A DNA stretch of 64,000 nt from Halobacteriovoraceae bacterium (GCA_002713145.1 PAVS01000002.1:143286-207285), one strand, 5' to 3'; positions 16,808 through 26,508 are shown, numbered from the stretch's first letter. The notes: generated from the letters alone by a model not told the origin. A program made the numbers and translations.

Positions 16808-18862
16808 TTACTGCTTATAGAAATTCATAGGTTGTCTTACATCTACCAATCCGCCACCTTTAGGTCTCGGGAATTTAATCATTTTTACCACACGCTTAAG
16901 ACAGTTATGAGCTTTAGCAGAGAAACTGGCACCGTTCTTTTTAATATCGACGTTGACACCTTTTCCCACTCCATTGATCTGAAAATTGAGATCAAAAACT
17001 CCAGCGACTTTCGGATTTTTCATGAGTTCTTGTTGATAACAATAGCGAAATTGAGGAATATACTCTCGCATTATCTTTCTGATAAGTTCTGGATCAATAG
17101 CCCCTAGAATCTTAGTGTTAGCTTCAATATAGGCTGTTGAAGCTCTCGTTTTTCCAGAGAGTCCTCTCGTATCAGCAATATTTCCACTTCCATTGCGTGA
17201 ACCATTTTTAAAGGTCTCCACTTGGACGTTGGATTTTCCAAAATTGTTTGCATTGAAATTACGAGTCAAGCTTGTGGTAGATCCCATTGCGGAAGCAGCA
17301 TCTAAATTATTATTTTGATTGGCCGACTTAAGCTTAGTGTTATTACGGCCTAGCATCGCCGCCATTTTGCTGGAAGAGCTAAACTTATAAGATTTTTTTG
17401 GTTTTACTTTATTTTTAGGAGCTGGAGAGCTTTTAGCCACCTTTTTTACTGGCTTTTTAACTGGTTTTTTGGCAACTGCCTTTTTCGGCTCCACCTTTTT
17501 CACAGGAGTCTTTTGAGCGACTTTTTTGGGTTCAACCTTTTTTACAGGCTCTTTCTTGGCTTCAATTTTCTTTTGAACCGGCTCATCATTCTTAGCCACT
17601 TTCTCCTCAGACTGAGTTGGGTCTTTCTCTTTTTTAAGTGACTGTGTTTTTTTCTTTTTATATATAATCACAACTTCTTTTCTTTTTTTCTCTTCTTGTG
17701 GTCTTTCTGCGATTAAAAGAATTAACAATAATGGGACCAACACAGCTGCCCAGACAGAACTCGTTATCTTCAGTAATTTTTCATCGAAATCAAAAAACTC
17801 AAGATGTTTAATCTTAGGTGGGCTCGGAGCAATTTTGATAATAATCTGACTAGTGCCTTTAGTTAAAACAACTCTTTCCCCGGCAACAAGTTGCAACGTC
17901 GGCTGGTGACAATCAAAAACCTCTTCATCCTGATCAACTTTTTGCAGGATATAACCTGTCTGACCGACGATAAAAACCTTTCTGTCTCTTATGAAGATCA
18001 ACTCATTTTTATATTTGTCAAAGTCAGCGACCTGAAATGTTTTTTTATCGCTATATTCATTTGAGAGAAAAATTCTTTTATATTTTGGATTAAAATGGGA
18101 TTCATCAATAACAACACCATTATTCATATAAATGACGTGAAGGGCATGACCATTGGTTTCTTCAGTTATCTCTGCTTGAGGCAGTTGGTTTTTTGGAGTC
18201 TCCTTAAAATCAACATAGTCAGAGTAATCAAAATCTTCATCCATATAAAGTGATTTGCTTTGAGGCGTGAAACTCTCTTCATCAAATTTAATATTGAATT
18301 CAAAAAAGTCGGCTTCTAGGCTAGCTTGAGCCTCTCCCTCCGCAGCAACATGTGAATGAGTCACTGATGACTGAACCATGAATTTTTCAGGAGGATCAGC
18401 AGGTAAACTTTCTGGTTGAGTATTTTGAATAGCTCCTACATCAAGAGAGGGAAGCGTTATATCAGGCCTGGTAGAACTAGGCTTTCTCACCTCTTCAACA
18501 TATTCGTCTAACTCACCGTTCGCCTTGCTCTCTTCATAAAGATCAGAAAGAAAACTTTCACCACTGATCTCTTCGATACTAGCAATAACATCAACCGGTC
18601 CGATTTTAAAAAACGTTGAATTTTTGATTTTTGCAGTTTTATACTTTTTACCATTTATTTCAATTGGATAATCATTATCAAAGACTTTGACCAAGAGGAC
18701 ATCATCTTGTTTCTGAATAACGGCTTTTATTTGAGGTTCATCACTACCAAGTTTAACCTGGCAAGTTGCATTTGTACCCATGAAAATGGGTTTGTTCTCA
18801 AGAACAAACGCCTCTTGCTTATCAGCTAAAGTAATGTAGAGTTCAAATTGTAGTTTAGCCAT
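16808..18862 (-). CDS. AgmX/PglI (GltG/GltJ)-like TonB-type protein
   Basis: About 684 residues. The N-terminal 100 residues have an FHA-like beta pattern. An acidic linker follows, then a second beta-rich segment near 245-350 and one membrane helix near 373-389. Next is a long Lys/Pro-rich periplasmic arm with repeated KKVEPKK units (about 400-490). The C-terminal 100 residues (IDPELIRKIMREYIPQFRYC onward, with VAGVFDLNFQINGVG) match the AgmX/PglI TonB-like domain. In Myxococcus such proteins span the inner membrane and link the TolQR-type motor to outer components. The ATG at 18860-18862 is preferred over a TTG four codons earlier; it overlaps the previous stop by 8 bp. Confidence 0.78.
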   Translation of the reverse strand: MAKLQFELYITLADKQEAFVLENKPIFMGTNATCQVKLGSDEPQIKAVIQKQDDVLLVKVFDNDYPIEINGKKYKTAKIKNSTFFKIGPVDVIASIEEISGESFLSDLYEESKANGELDEYVEEVRKPSSTRPDITLPSLDVGAIQNTQPESLPADPPEKFMVQSSVTHSHVAAEGEAQASLEADFFEFNIKFDEESFTPQSKSLYMDEDFDYSDYVDFKETPKNQLPQAEITEETNGHALHVIYMNNGVVIDESHFNPKYKRIFLSNEYSDKKTFQVADFDKYKNELIFIRDRKVFIVGQTGYILQKVDQDEEVFDCHQPTLQLVAGERVVLTKGTSQIIIKIAPSPPKIKHLEFFDFDEKLLKITSSVWAAVLVPLLLILLIAERPQEEKKRKEVVIIYKKKKTQSLKKEKDPTQSEEKVAKNDEPVQKKIEAKKEPVKKVEPKKVAQKTPVKKVEPKKAVAKKPVKKPVKKVAKSSPAPKNKVKPKKSYKFSSSSKMAAMLGRNNTKLKSANQNNNLDAASAMGSTTSLTRNFNANNFGKSNVQVETFKNGSRNGSGNIADTRGLSGKTRASTAYIEANTKILGAIDPELIRKIMREYIPQFRYCYQQELMKNPKVAGVFDLNFQINGVGKGVNVDIKKNGASFSAKAHNCLKRVVKMIKFPRPKGGGLVDVRQPMNFYKQ

Positions 18863-19676
18863 TTTTTTGTCCAAAGCTAGTGATTAAATAGTCCCTAAAA
18901 TCATCTAGAACTGAAAACTTCAATTCAAGATCTTTAAGATCGGCAATCCTATCTCGTGAAACTTCTCCATTGATCAACTTAATACCAGATTTTAATAAAA
19001 TTGCTTCTTCATCCTTTTCGTTGAAAAAACTCAAAACTTTATTTCGCAGCTCTAAATTATTACCTGAGAGGACAAAACTTACCCCCAAACTTGAACGAAC
19101 CACTCTGCTATTGGGTAGTTGTTTGGCTAACAATTCTAAACCTTCATTTGCTTTTGCAAAATTTCCTTGGCGTAAATAATCTAAACTAAGTAAGTAGTTT
19201 GCCAAATGATTAGAGCGATTATGTTTTAAACTGTTTTGATAGTATGATCTTGCCAAGGCAGATAGACCCTGAATATCGTAGATCAATCCGATATTGGACA
19301 TAATTTTTGATATCTTTTGTGCATCATTTTTCTCAAAAGTAAGGACTAAATCATAGTAATAAAGTGATTTTCTAAATTCTTGAGTGTAATTATAGCAATT
19401 TCCTAATGTAAACCAGATCTCTGAGCGTTGTTGATCAGAACTTACTTTTCTCAGCTTTTTATTGAGTTCAGAAACGGACTTTTCCCAGTCCGCTAAGCAT
19501 TCTTTATTATTCAAATTATTAAAAAGGGGATCACCAGAAGCCAGGTATTTCTCAAAATTATTTTGAGTGGAAAAGAGTTTAGCTCTTAATTTTTGAGAAA
19601 GCTCAAAGCCCGATTTTTTTCCAGTTGCACAAGAAAAATTGAAAAGGAGAAATGCGAAAAGAATCAGCTTTGCCAT
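18855..19676 (-). CDS. TPR lipoprotein of the Glt-like cluster
   Basis: A 273-residue protein with a lipoprotein signal (MAKLILFAFLLFNFSC, lipobox ending at Cys16). The mature part is made of TPR-like helix pairs, for example RSEIWFTLGNCYNYTQEFRKS and KIMSNIGLIYDIQGLSALARS, so it is a protein-interaction scaffold on the periplasmic face of a membrane. It overlaps the 921-residue TPR gene by 13 bp and precedes the TonB-like gene. It resembles the TPR lipoproteins of the myxobacterial Glt apparatus in architecture, not necessarily in detail. Confidence 0.72.
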   Translation of the reverse strand: MAKLILFAFLLFNFSCATGKKSGFELSQKLRAKLFSTQNNFEKYLASGDPLFNNLNNKECLADWEKSVSELNKKLRKVSSDQQRSEIWFTLGNCYNYTQEFRKSLYYYDLVLTFEKNDAQKISKIMSNIGLIYDIQGLSALARSYYQNSLKHNRSNHLANYLLSLDYLRQGNFAKANEGLELLAKQLPNSRVVRSSLGVSFVLSGNNLELRNKVLSFFNEKDEEAILLKSGIKLINGEVSRDRIADLKDLELKFSVLDDFRDYLITSFGQKNG

Positions 19677-22429
19677 GAATACACCTCACCTAAACCATAA
19701 TTTATAGGCTCACGAATTAAATCTTTGTAATATCTTCTGACACCAATATTTTGCTGGGCCTTATCGATAGATTGATGAAAAAGGGTACGGTATTCTATTA
19801 ACTTAAGATCTAGAATTTTGCTTAATTCGAGTACCCTATTAGAGATAGCTTTTTCCAATTCCGGATCTGACGAAATGGGAACATAGTTTTTAATATTTGC
19901 AATTTCTCTTTCAAAGTTTTTTACAACGTTAGATAAGTAGACGGGGAGAAGGTTGGGGTGGAGTTGTTGAATTCCTTTATTTACATTTTCAACTGTCTGA
20001 ACAAAAGAGCTCTCAATAGCAGTATTAAATTTTTCAAACGCTTCGAATGTAATCTCTTTCATTTTTGGGGGATCTGCCAATTCAATCTTTTGAGTCGGAA
20101 GTTGCTGTTCATATGTTGCCACAATCTTAAGATAACTGTCTTTTAAGGATGGAATTGAAACTCCTCTCACAAATTGAAGAGATTTTGCAAAATCTAGTTT
20201 TTGATAATAAAGCCTCCAAAACTTCTCTGCGACACTTAGGTCTATGATTTCTTTGAGTTCTTTAGATTTATAAAACTCAGGATAGAGTTTTGACTGAAAC
20301 AAAGGGTCTTCCAGTAATAAGAACTTATAAAGGTAATTGCGTTCTTCAAATGACTTTGCTCGAGATAATAATTGGGGTGTGATCTTGTTATGAATTGCCG
20401 CAACCTTGAAACTAAGAGAGTCTAGTTCCTTAGAAATCGCAATGACACGATCTTTGCGCACCTGATTAGAAACCTCAATGCATTGCCTATGTAAGTCTGA
20501 CAAACAGATATTTTGAGCATAAAAAAGAAATTCTTCTGCATGTTTTCTTTTTTCAGCTGTCTGAAAAAAGTTTAATGCCACAATATATGTCTTTAATAAA
20601 TCTTCATAATTTAAAGTCTGGTTTTCATAAAACATTTTTTTGAGAAGAGCACTGTATCTAATCTTGTATTCATTTTTTTGATTGGCATAGAGAGCTTGAA
20701 ATCCAGCGGTAGCTTCAGCAACCTTTCCACTTTTCGCCAAATTTTCATACTTAGAAAAATAAATTTGTGAAATAATCTTATCCAGCTTTATAATTTCAGC
20801 TCGATTAAAGTTTAGAAACTTTGCGGAAACTATTTTTCGCAGCTTCTTTAAAGATGCTATATCTTCCTTTTTAATGTATTTATTTAAGATGTCACGATAA
20901 ACAACTCTTTGTTTCTCAATATCACCTGGGTAGTATTTATTATATTTTTTGAGAGTCGCAAACATTTGTGGCTCATTCCCTTGAATACGATAGAAATTGA
21001 TTAAACGTTGATAGACGTCTGCAGACTTTGGACCCTTGGGGTAAAAATATAAAAAGCTTTGGTAGCTATACAAAAGTATTTTGGCCGGTGGTTTTTTTTG
21101 TTTTTCCAAAGCCTTAAAAAGAGAGTCAAAACTCATGGGTAAGAATTTATTATTTCTACTTTTTCCATTTTTTTTATAACTACTAATACCGCTTGAGTAA
21201 ACAAAGGCAGCACGTTTGTAATTTCCCATCGAGTAATAAGTCTCACCTTCATAATAGCTATACTCCAATGCATTTTCTTTATCGATAGATTTCAGAATAT
21301 TGAAGTTGTAAGCGGTAAATCTGACATAAACTTTTTTTCTTTTTTCAGAAATAAGTCTTCTTGATTTAACAAGTTCTTGAAGATAACCAGTAAAACTTTT
21401 AATAGAGTTGACCAGTTCAGTTTTAACTTCTTCATCTATTTTTGCGCTGCCAAAAGTTCTAAGTTTAGCTTTAAACTTTTTAAAATCTCTTTGGAGAAGT
21501 GTGAACATCTTAAGTGTTCTATAAACGAGAACCTTTTTGGCCAGAAGTTTATATTCTTGGTTAGGGTCGAGTTTTTGAGTTTCAATATACTCAATGATCA
21601 TGGGTGCGTCTTTTTTAACACCATTTTCAAAAACATAATGGAGGTACTTAATAAGGTTATCAAATTTATTGAGTTTATTTTTTACGATAAAGTTGAGCCC
21701 TTCTTTGGTTTTTTGAGAATAAGCATAAAACAAGAGCATCGAGTCAATAAGCTGATCTCCGATTTGAAAATAACCTTTCTTTTGAGATAGAGCGTAGGTT
21801 CTTTTGAGGTTTTCAAGCGCTTGGTTGAGTTTCCCCAGTTTAAGTAGCGACCACCCCAAATTGTAATGAATTTTGGTAAGCCATTTGTTGTTTTTCTTGC
21901 TCGTAAGCCTAGAATAGTACTTCACAGCTTGAGCATATTGTTTTTCATTATAGTGATAGTCCGCTAATTTGGTATAGATGACATGAGCGAGCTCTTTTGA
22001 GCGATTAATACGCTCTGCTTTTTTTATGTTGAAGTAAAATTTCTTATAATCTTTGACGAGATAATAGTTTAGGGCCCTATAGTAGTAGACTTTCGTTAAG
22101 ACCTTGGAACTTTTCGTTCTTCTTTCTATGCTTTTGGCTATGTCATCAATTCTGTTGAGTGTCGATTTTTGTAACCTGAGAACTTTATCCAAATTAGTTT
22201 TGTTACCAGATTCTAAATAGCTCATTCTATATTCATTTTCTTTATCGAGAAGCAAGGTAAGCTTTTCACCATAAAGCTCAAAAAGTCTTATTTGTAGTGA
22301 TAAATCGCGGTTTCTAATGGCCTCTACCGCTCTAATGTCTTTAGAGACGATTGAATAATGTTTTTGCCAGCGATTGTCAGCGAAACCTAAAGACATAATA
22401 AAGAGAGATAAAACAATTAACCGCATCAA
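19664..22429 (-). CDS. Large exported TPR-repeat protein of the Glt-like cluster
   Basis: A 921-residue protein with a signal peptide (MMRLIVLSLFIMSLGFA) and a mature part that is almost entirely helical and rich in Tyr, Lys and Phe. TPR-like units are spread over its length (YYRALNYYLVKDYKKFYFNI, KIHYNLGWSLLKLGKLNQAL, YYEGETYYSMGNYKRAAFVY). This suggests a long periplasmic superhelix that holds the envelope complex together. No enzymatic motif is visible. Start and stop overlaps on both sides (4 bp with the ExbD gene, 13 bp with the lipoprotein gene) indicate tight co-expression. Confidence 0.72.
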   Translation of the reverse strand: MMRLIVLSLFIMSLGFADNRWQKHYSIVSKDIRAVEAIRNRDLSLQIRLFELYGEKLTLLLDKENEYRMSYLESGNKTNLDKVLRLQKSTLNRIDDIAKSIERRTKSSKVLTKVYYYRALNYYLVKDYKKFYFNIKKAERINRSKELAHVIYTKLADYHYNEKQYAQAVKYYSRLTSKKNNKWLTKIHYNLGWSLLKLGKLNQALENLKRTYALSQKKGYFQIGDQLIDSMLLFYAYSQKTKEGLNFIVKNKLNKFDNLIKYLHYVFENGVKKDAPMIIEYIETQKLDPNQEYKLLAKKVLVYRTLKMFTLLQRDFKKFKAKLRTFGSAKIDEEVKTELVNSIKSFTGYLQELVKSRRLISEKRKKVYVRFTAYNFNILKSIDKENALEYSYYEGETYYSMGNYKRAAFVYSSGISSYKKNGKSRNNKFLPMSFDSLFKALEKQKKPPAKILLYSYQSFLYFYPKGPKSADVYQRLINFYRIQGNEPQMFATLKKYNKYYPGDIEKQRVVYRDILNKYIKKEDIASLKKLRKIVSAKFLNFNRAEIIKLDKIISQIYFSKYENLAKSGKVAEATAGFQALYANQKNEYKIRYSALLKKMFYENQTLNYEDLLKTYIVALNFFQTAEKRKHAEEFLFYAQNICLSDLHRQCIEVSNQVRKDRVIAISKELDSLSFKVAAIHNKITPQLLSRAKSFEERNYLYKFLLLEDPLFQSKLYPEFYKSKELKEIIDLSVAEKFWRLYYQKLDFAKSLQFVRGVSIPSLKDSYLKIVATYEQQLPTQKIELADPPKMKEITFEAFEKFNTAIESSFVQTVENVNKGIQQLHPNLLPVYLSNVVKNFEREIANIKNYVPISSDPELEKAISNRVLELSKILDLKLIEYRTLFHQSIDKAQQNIGVRRYYKDLIREPINYGLGEVYSWQS

Positions 22430-22899
22430 TCTTCACCCTGAACTATTAACTTATATTGTCCATAGCCTGCTTCACTTGCCGTGCCAAGAACCTTATCAAT
22501 GGTTATATATTTAAGTCCTTTATCAAAAACAAGATTAATGAGTTTATTGTCTGAAACTTCACGTCCAAGTTTTTTTCTCTTTTCATTATCCTCTCTAAAT
22601 TCACTTTTAAGAATAGAATCTAATTTATTCAAACCTCTAGCACTCATTGATCCAATTCTTTTATTGTTAAAGTAAATCTCCTCTCTTTTATTGACTTGGA
22701 CGATAGGTCCATTTTCAGCTGTTGTTCTCGTGAGTGAATAAGGAAGAGCTAGTTCATTTACCAAATCGACTGTTAATTCTGAATCGTTAAAACTTTTCAG
22801 AAGAAAAACAAGTAGAATAACAAGAATATCGAGTAAAGAAGTTATATCTATCTCTTCCACTTCAATTTTGGGTGTTCTTCTTTTTCTAAAATTCATCAC
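22426..22899 (-). CDS. ExbD/TolR-family proton-channel subunit (second copy)
   Basis: A 157-residue bitopic protein with a short basic cytoplasmic start (MMNFRKRRTPKIEVEEID), one membrane helix (ITSLLDILVILLVFLL) and a periplasmic domain. The helix contains the aspartate of the LLDIL motif, the proton-carrying residue of ExbD/TolR/MotB-like proteins. It follows another ExbD-like gene with a 4 bp overlap. Two different TolR-type subunits with one TolQ is the arrangement of the Myxococcus AglRQS gliding motor, to which this locus is architecturally similar. Confidence 0.85.
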   Translation of the reverse strand: MMNFRKRRTPKIEVEEIDITSLLDILVILLVFLLKSFNDSELTVDLVNELALPYSLTRTTAENGPIVQVNKREEIYFNNKRIGSMSARGLNKLDSILKSEFREDNEKRKKLGREVSDNKLINLVFDKGLKYITIDKVLGTASEAGYGQYKLIVQGED

Positions 22900-23435
22900 T
22901 GACCTGCTCCTATAGGCTCAAGCACCACCTGTTGGAATATTTTTGATAAGAAAACTCTTTTACCTTTTTTTTCTATCGTCACTTTTGTTTTTGCAGGAAT
23001 CGTTTGAACAATATCGAGAAGTTTTACAATCTTGTCATACTCAATACTTGGCAGCGGAGCAAGAATGGCGTAATCATCCTCAGGATGTTCTTTACGTAAA
23101 TTGATGAGAGTTGATTTTAGATCACTTTTCTCTCCCTCGCTTCTTTGCAAATATTCACCGTTGACTTCATAAAAGGTTCCTCTTTCTACCTGATCATAGC
23201 CAGTCAAAAGTATCACTCTATTGTCAAAAACTTTTATCGTTAGATTTAAAGGATCTTTTTTCGGTATATCCTTTTCAGGGACCTCACTTACAAGTGGGGC
23301 GTCCGTCTCAATCTCATATATTTTTATAAATTGTGCTGAGAACAACAAAAAGAAGATAAATATAAAGACTGCATCCATAATCGGAACAAGGTTTAACTTC
23401 TCTAATTCGTGCACCCTTTTTTCTCTTTTAAACAT
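22896..23435 (-). CDS. ExbD/TolR-family proton-channel subunit (first copy)
   Basis: A 179-residue bitopic protein with the N-terminus MFKREKRVHELEKLNLVP and a membrane helix IMDAVFIFIFFLLF holding the conserved Asp (PIMDAVF). The rest is a periplasmic domain with alternating strands. It lies 2 bp after the TolQ/ExbB gene. The protein is clearly distinct from the second ExbD copy (different helix and C-terminus), so the pair is not a recent duplication. Confidence 0.85.
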   Translation of the reverse strand: MFKREKRVHELEKLNLVPIMDAVFIFIFFLLFSAQFIKIYEIETDAPLVSEVPEKDIPKKDPLNLTIKVFDNRVILLTGYDQVERGTFYEVNGEYLQRSEGEKSDLKSTLINLRKEHPEDDYAILAPLPSIEYDKIVKLLDIVQTIPAKTKVTIEKKGKRVFLSKIFQQVVLEPIGAGQ

Positions 23436-23437
23436 AA

Positions 23438-24076
23438 CTATTCCGCTTTACGTCTCTTTACACTTAGTAGGTCTAGTAATTTACCAGCAGCCTCATCGAC
23501 CTTATCATTGATCTTTACCGCTTTATTTGACAGAAAAGTATGAAGTACCATGATGGTAATGGCGGAGATCAGTCCAAAAGCCGTAGTGTTCATGGCCTTT
23601 GCAATCCCCTCTGCCAACGCTGCTGCCTTTCCACCTGCATCTGCAGTTCCTACTGCCGCGAAAGAAACGATCAAACCCTGTATGGTACCCAAGAGCCCCA
23701 AAAGAGTTGAAGTGTTTGCAATAAGTGAAATATAAGAAAGGTGATAGGAAATTTTCGGCGTGTGTTCCATAATTGAAGTTGTGAGAGCATCTTCAACCAG
23801 CTGTCTGTCTTCATTCGCTCTTTTTAAACCTGACCTTAGAATTTGAGGTAAAACAGCTTTAGAGTTTGAACAAACAGAGATGGCCTCTTCAACATTATTT
23901 TGAAGAACCAATCCTTTGATTTTATCAAAAAGCTTTGTTCCACTTATATCATTTTTCTTCAATTGGAGAAATTTATAGATACATAATCCAATCCCTGTAA
24001 GCCAGACAATTAAAATTATCCACATGAATATCCCACCATCGAGAAAAAAAGCTTTGATCATTGAAAAAAAGTTCAT
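23438..24076 (-). CDS. MotA/TolQ/ExbB-family proton-channel protein
   Basis: A 212-residue inner-membrane protein with three membrane segments: near residues 15-35 (GIFMWIILIVWLTGIGLCIY), and two later ones around the family signature LLGLLGTIQGLIVSFAAVG and GLISAITIMVLHTFL. This is the TolQ/ExbB proton-channel fold that converts proton-motive force into movement of partner proteins. It is the first motor gene of the cluster, directly followed by two TolR-type genes. Confidence 0.9.
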   Translation of the reverse strand: MNFFSMIKAFFLDGGIFMWIILIVWLTGIGLCIYKFLQLKKNDISGTKLFDKIKGLVLQNNVEEAISVCSNSKAVLPQILRSGLKRANEDRQLVEDALTTSIMEHTPKISYHLSYISLIANTSTLLGLLGTIQGLIVSFAAVGTADAGGKAAALAEGIAKAMNTTAFGLISAITIMVLHTFLSNKAVKINDKVDEAAGKLLDLLSVKRRKAE

Positions 24077-24086
24077 AAGTTAACTC

Positions 24087-24341
24087 CTAAAATACATATT
24101 CTATATTGATTCTAATTCTGTCGTTGTGGTTTTTACGCTTAAATAATAATTCTGAAGCCTTTTCCTTTTCATCCTGAATACTAAAATCTCCAGGAGAAAC
24201 AAGTTCACCATCAATCATGAGGGCACCGAGATCTATTTTTTGGCGTTTTTGATAAGTATAATTTGTTTTCGTTGTTCTTTTATTTTGTGCATAGACATTT
24301 AAGCTCAGAAGAACAATCGAGATAATTAAAAAGATTCTCAT
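24087..24341 (-). CDS. Small exported protein of the Glt-like cluster
   Basis: An 84-residue protein with a signal peptide (MRIFLIISIVLLSLNVYA). The mature 66 residues are charged and contain IDLGALMIDGELVSPGDFS and end in RIRINIEYVF, which may be a terminal beta strand for docking to an outer-membrane barrel. I do not recognise a named family. It overlaps the preceding TPR gene by 4 bp and sits directly before the TolQ gene, so it is probably a structural part of the same envelope complex. Confidence 0.6.
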   Translation of the reverse strand: MRIFLIISIVLLSLNVYAQNKRTTKTNYTYQKRQKIDLGALMIDGELVSPGDFSIQDEKEKASELLFKRKNHNDRIRINIEYVF

Positions 24342-25687
24342 TTAACACACCTATTCTTGATGGCCACGGCATAGTCACCTAGCTCATCGGCCCAGAAGCC
24401 TCCCAAAAATGACCATATATATTTATCATCGGTATTTTTAATTTTGGAAAAGTCTAATTCCTCAAAGCTCTGTTTTTCATTTTCATTTTGAGAACTGACT
24501 AGATTTTTTCTTTTATTCAAAGAAATCATAAGATTGAGTTTTACAAAAGCATTTCTCATTTGAAGAATCTGCAAATAATAGTCATTCGATAGATTTTTGA
24601 GAAAGTCTTGGTAATCCTCTTTTATAGCTTTGTAGTAAAAATAGAGATTATTCAAGAATACTCTAGCTTGTCCCAAGCTACGAATACGAGCTAATTTTTT
24701 GATCTCAGACGCCAGTTGCTCTCGAGCTTGTAGGTAGGTGAAGTGGCGAATATCCTTTTTGAAACCCTTTAAGTAGTAATATAAAAACTGCTCTGCCTTG
24801 CTCTCAGGTGGACTGGTAGACGTCATCATTTGAAGGAGTTTGTTGCGACTCGCATTCCGCACTGAGTTCCTATAGCGCCATGTGTTTTGAGCAAATTCCT
24901 TAAAGATCTCTTCAGATTTATCAAAATAGCACATTTCATAATAAATCAAAGATCTAAGATAGTTTGCCTCCGGGACCATATAACGCTGAAGCAATGGAGC
25001 TTGATAAGTGATTACAGAGCCGAGCGCTCTTTCGTTTTCCCCCAACCAATAATAGTTCCAAGCTTTATCCAGTAAAAACCTCGGCCATATATAATCGGTT
25101 TTTTTCACATAGCTCAAGAGCTTAACGGACTTAGTATAGTTTTTCTGTGCAAAAGCTACACGCGCAACTTGTTGCACACATCTATTTTTAAATGTTTCGA
25201 TATAAGCTTCAGACTTAAACCCAGTTTTTTCTTTTTGTGAAGAAAATCTCACACATCTTTTAAAGAATACTTCAGCTTTTTTATTTTCTTTTTCGGTTAA
25301 ATAGATCAAGCCTAGAATATAGTTTGATTCTACAAACATTGAATTATTTGGTTTTATTTTTAGCAGTTTCAGCTTAGCCGATCTAAAATCATTTTTAAAA
25401 AATCTTCTCATCGCAACGGCAAAATCAATTTGCGTTGATCTTCTTGCAAATTTATCTAATTCGAAGTCATGAATAAAGACGCTGGGATGAATCTTATCTA
25501 ATACAAGATTAACTTTTGCTTGATCTAATTTCTGATTTTTTTCTGCTGCCTTTTTAATGAATATATAAGAGGCGTAATAAAGTTCATTTCTAAAAACCAG
25601 GTTAAACATCTTTGCATAGCTATTTGCCATTGCATCACCCAGGATAAAAAAGCTCATCATCAATAAGAGTGGTTTTATATTTTTCAA
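24338..25687 (-). CDS. Exported TPR protein of the Glt-like cluster
   Basis: A 449-residue protein with a signal peptide (cleavage after DAMA, near residue 21) and helical TPR-like repeats in the first 300 residues: SNYILGLIYLTEKENKKAEV, KSVKLLSYVKKTDYIWPRF and EANYLRSLIYYEMCYFDKSE. It resembles in layout the AglT/GltE-type TPR proteins of myxobacterial gliding clusters. A catalytic motif is not seen. It is coupled by 4 bp overlaps both to the upstream beta-barrel gene and to the downstream small exported protein. Confidence 0.7.
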   Translation of the reverse strand: MKNIKPLLLMMSFFILGDAMANSYAKMFNLVFRNELYYASYIFIKKAAEKNQKLDQAKVNLVLDKIHPSVFIHDFELDKFARRSTQIDFAVAMRRFFKNDFRSAKLKLLKIKPNNSMFVESNYILGLIYLTEKENKKAEVFFKRCVRFSSQKEKTGFKSEAYIETFKNRCVQQVARVAFAQKNYTKSVKLLSYVKKTDYIWPRFLLDKAWNYYWLGENERALGSVITYQAPLLQRYMVPEANYLRSLIYYEMCYFDKSEEIFKEFAQNTWRYRNSVRNASRNKLLQMMTSTSPPESKAEQFLYYYLKGFKKDIRHFTYLQAREQLASEIKKLARIRSLGQARVFLNNLYFYYKAIKEDYQDFLKNLSNDYYLQILQMRNAFVKLNLMISLNKRKNLVSSQNENEKQSFEELDFSKIKNTDDKYIWSFLGGFWADELGDYAVAIKNRCVK

Positions 25688-26388
25688 AATAAATACCCTA
25701 TAGTTCCAATGATATCATTATAATAAAGGATATCTTTTTTCCCGTTCGGATCTCTAATGGTGTCTACTCCAGTTAAATTATATTCGAAACCAAGGGTAAT
25801 ATTGCTTCGGGTAAAGAACTTAACATAAGAGCGAAAATTGAAACCTGTATCCGTATCGCTTTCGAAAGTTAACCTGGTGTTCGACTCATTAAATGTTTCC
25901 CAGTTACCTTTAGTATCAAATTGTCCAACACCAACTCCTAGTCCCCAGTCGAAAAAGAAGATACGATTAAAAATATTCACTTTTCCGTAAAAGGGTATCC
26001 AATTGAAATGAATAAGTTTTGCATTTTCTATAATTCTTAGAATGGGTTTTACTTCCTGTTCTCCATCAGCAAGTAAGGCTTCAAGTAAGTTATCGAGATC
26101 GCCACTGTTGGAATTATTATATTGCTTATAAGTAAAATCCATCGAGAACATTTCAGAAAAATAATAGGTGACACCAAAGATAAGTCCTGTTGTGTCTTGA
26201 TAAGGTGAACTTGCAGAATCTACAAAACTCAGGTCCACTCCTATCCCCCCAGCTTTTGTATGTTCTTTATTTTGAATAACGTAAACCGTCTCATCTTCAT
26301 CGAGCCATTTAAATTCATACAATGACTTTTCACTTGCAAGGGCTAGAGGAATAAAAAAGAGGCAAAAAATAACAGTCAAATTTCTCAT
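25684..26388 (-). CDS. Outer-membrane beta-barrel protein of the Glt-like cluster
   Basis: A 234-residue protein with a signal peptide (MRNLTVIFCLFFIPLALA). The rest shows amphipathic strands with alternating residues: GLIFGVTYYFSEMFSMDFTY, then later FRSYVKFFTRSNITLGFEYN, and the terminal IIGTIGYLF ending in Phe, the classical C-terminal signal for outer-membrane insertion. The size and pattern fit the small beta-barrel proteins (GltA/GltB-like) found with TolQR-type motors in myxobacteria. It is the first gene of the operon. Confidence 0.75.
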   Translation of the reverse strand: MRNLTVIFCLFFIPLALASEKSLYEFKWLDEDETVYVIQNKEHTKAGGIGVDLSFVDSASSPYQDTTGLIFGVTYYFSEMFSMDFTYKQYNNSNSGDLDNLLEALLADGEQEVKPILRIIENAKLIHFNWIPFYGKVNIFNRIFFFDWGLGVGVGQFDTKGNWETFNESNTRLTFESDTDTGFNFRSYVKFFTRSNITLGFEYNLTGVDTIRDPNGKKDILYYNDIIGTIGYLF

Positions 26389-26421
26389 AATAGTCTTTTT
26401 CTAATTTTTGTTTATAATAAA

Positions 26422-26449
26422 ATAGTATTAGAAATTAGAAACTGTGCAA
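26422..26449 (-). promoter_or_regulatory. Promoter of the Glt-like operon
   Basis: On the minus strand TTGCAC (26444-26449), a 16 bp spacer and TACTAT (26422-26427) form a good sigma-70-type promoter. Start would be near 26415, a leader of about 27 nt before the beta-barrel gene. The ten genes downstream to 16329 have gaps of 10 bp or less, so this promoter probably serves all of them. Confidence 0.6.
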
Positions 26450-26508
26450 TAAAGTAATTATTTTACCTATTTAGAATTAGAGAATTTTCCTAATGTAAGG
26501 AGAAGTAA

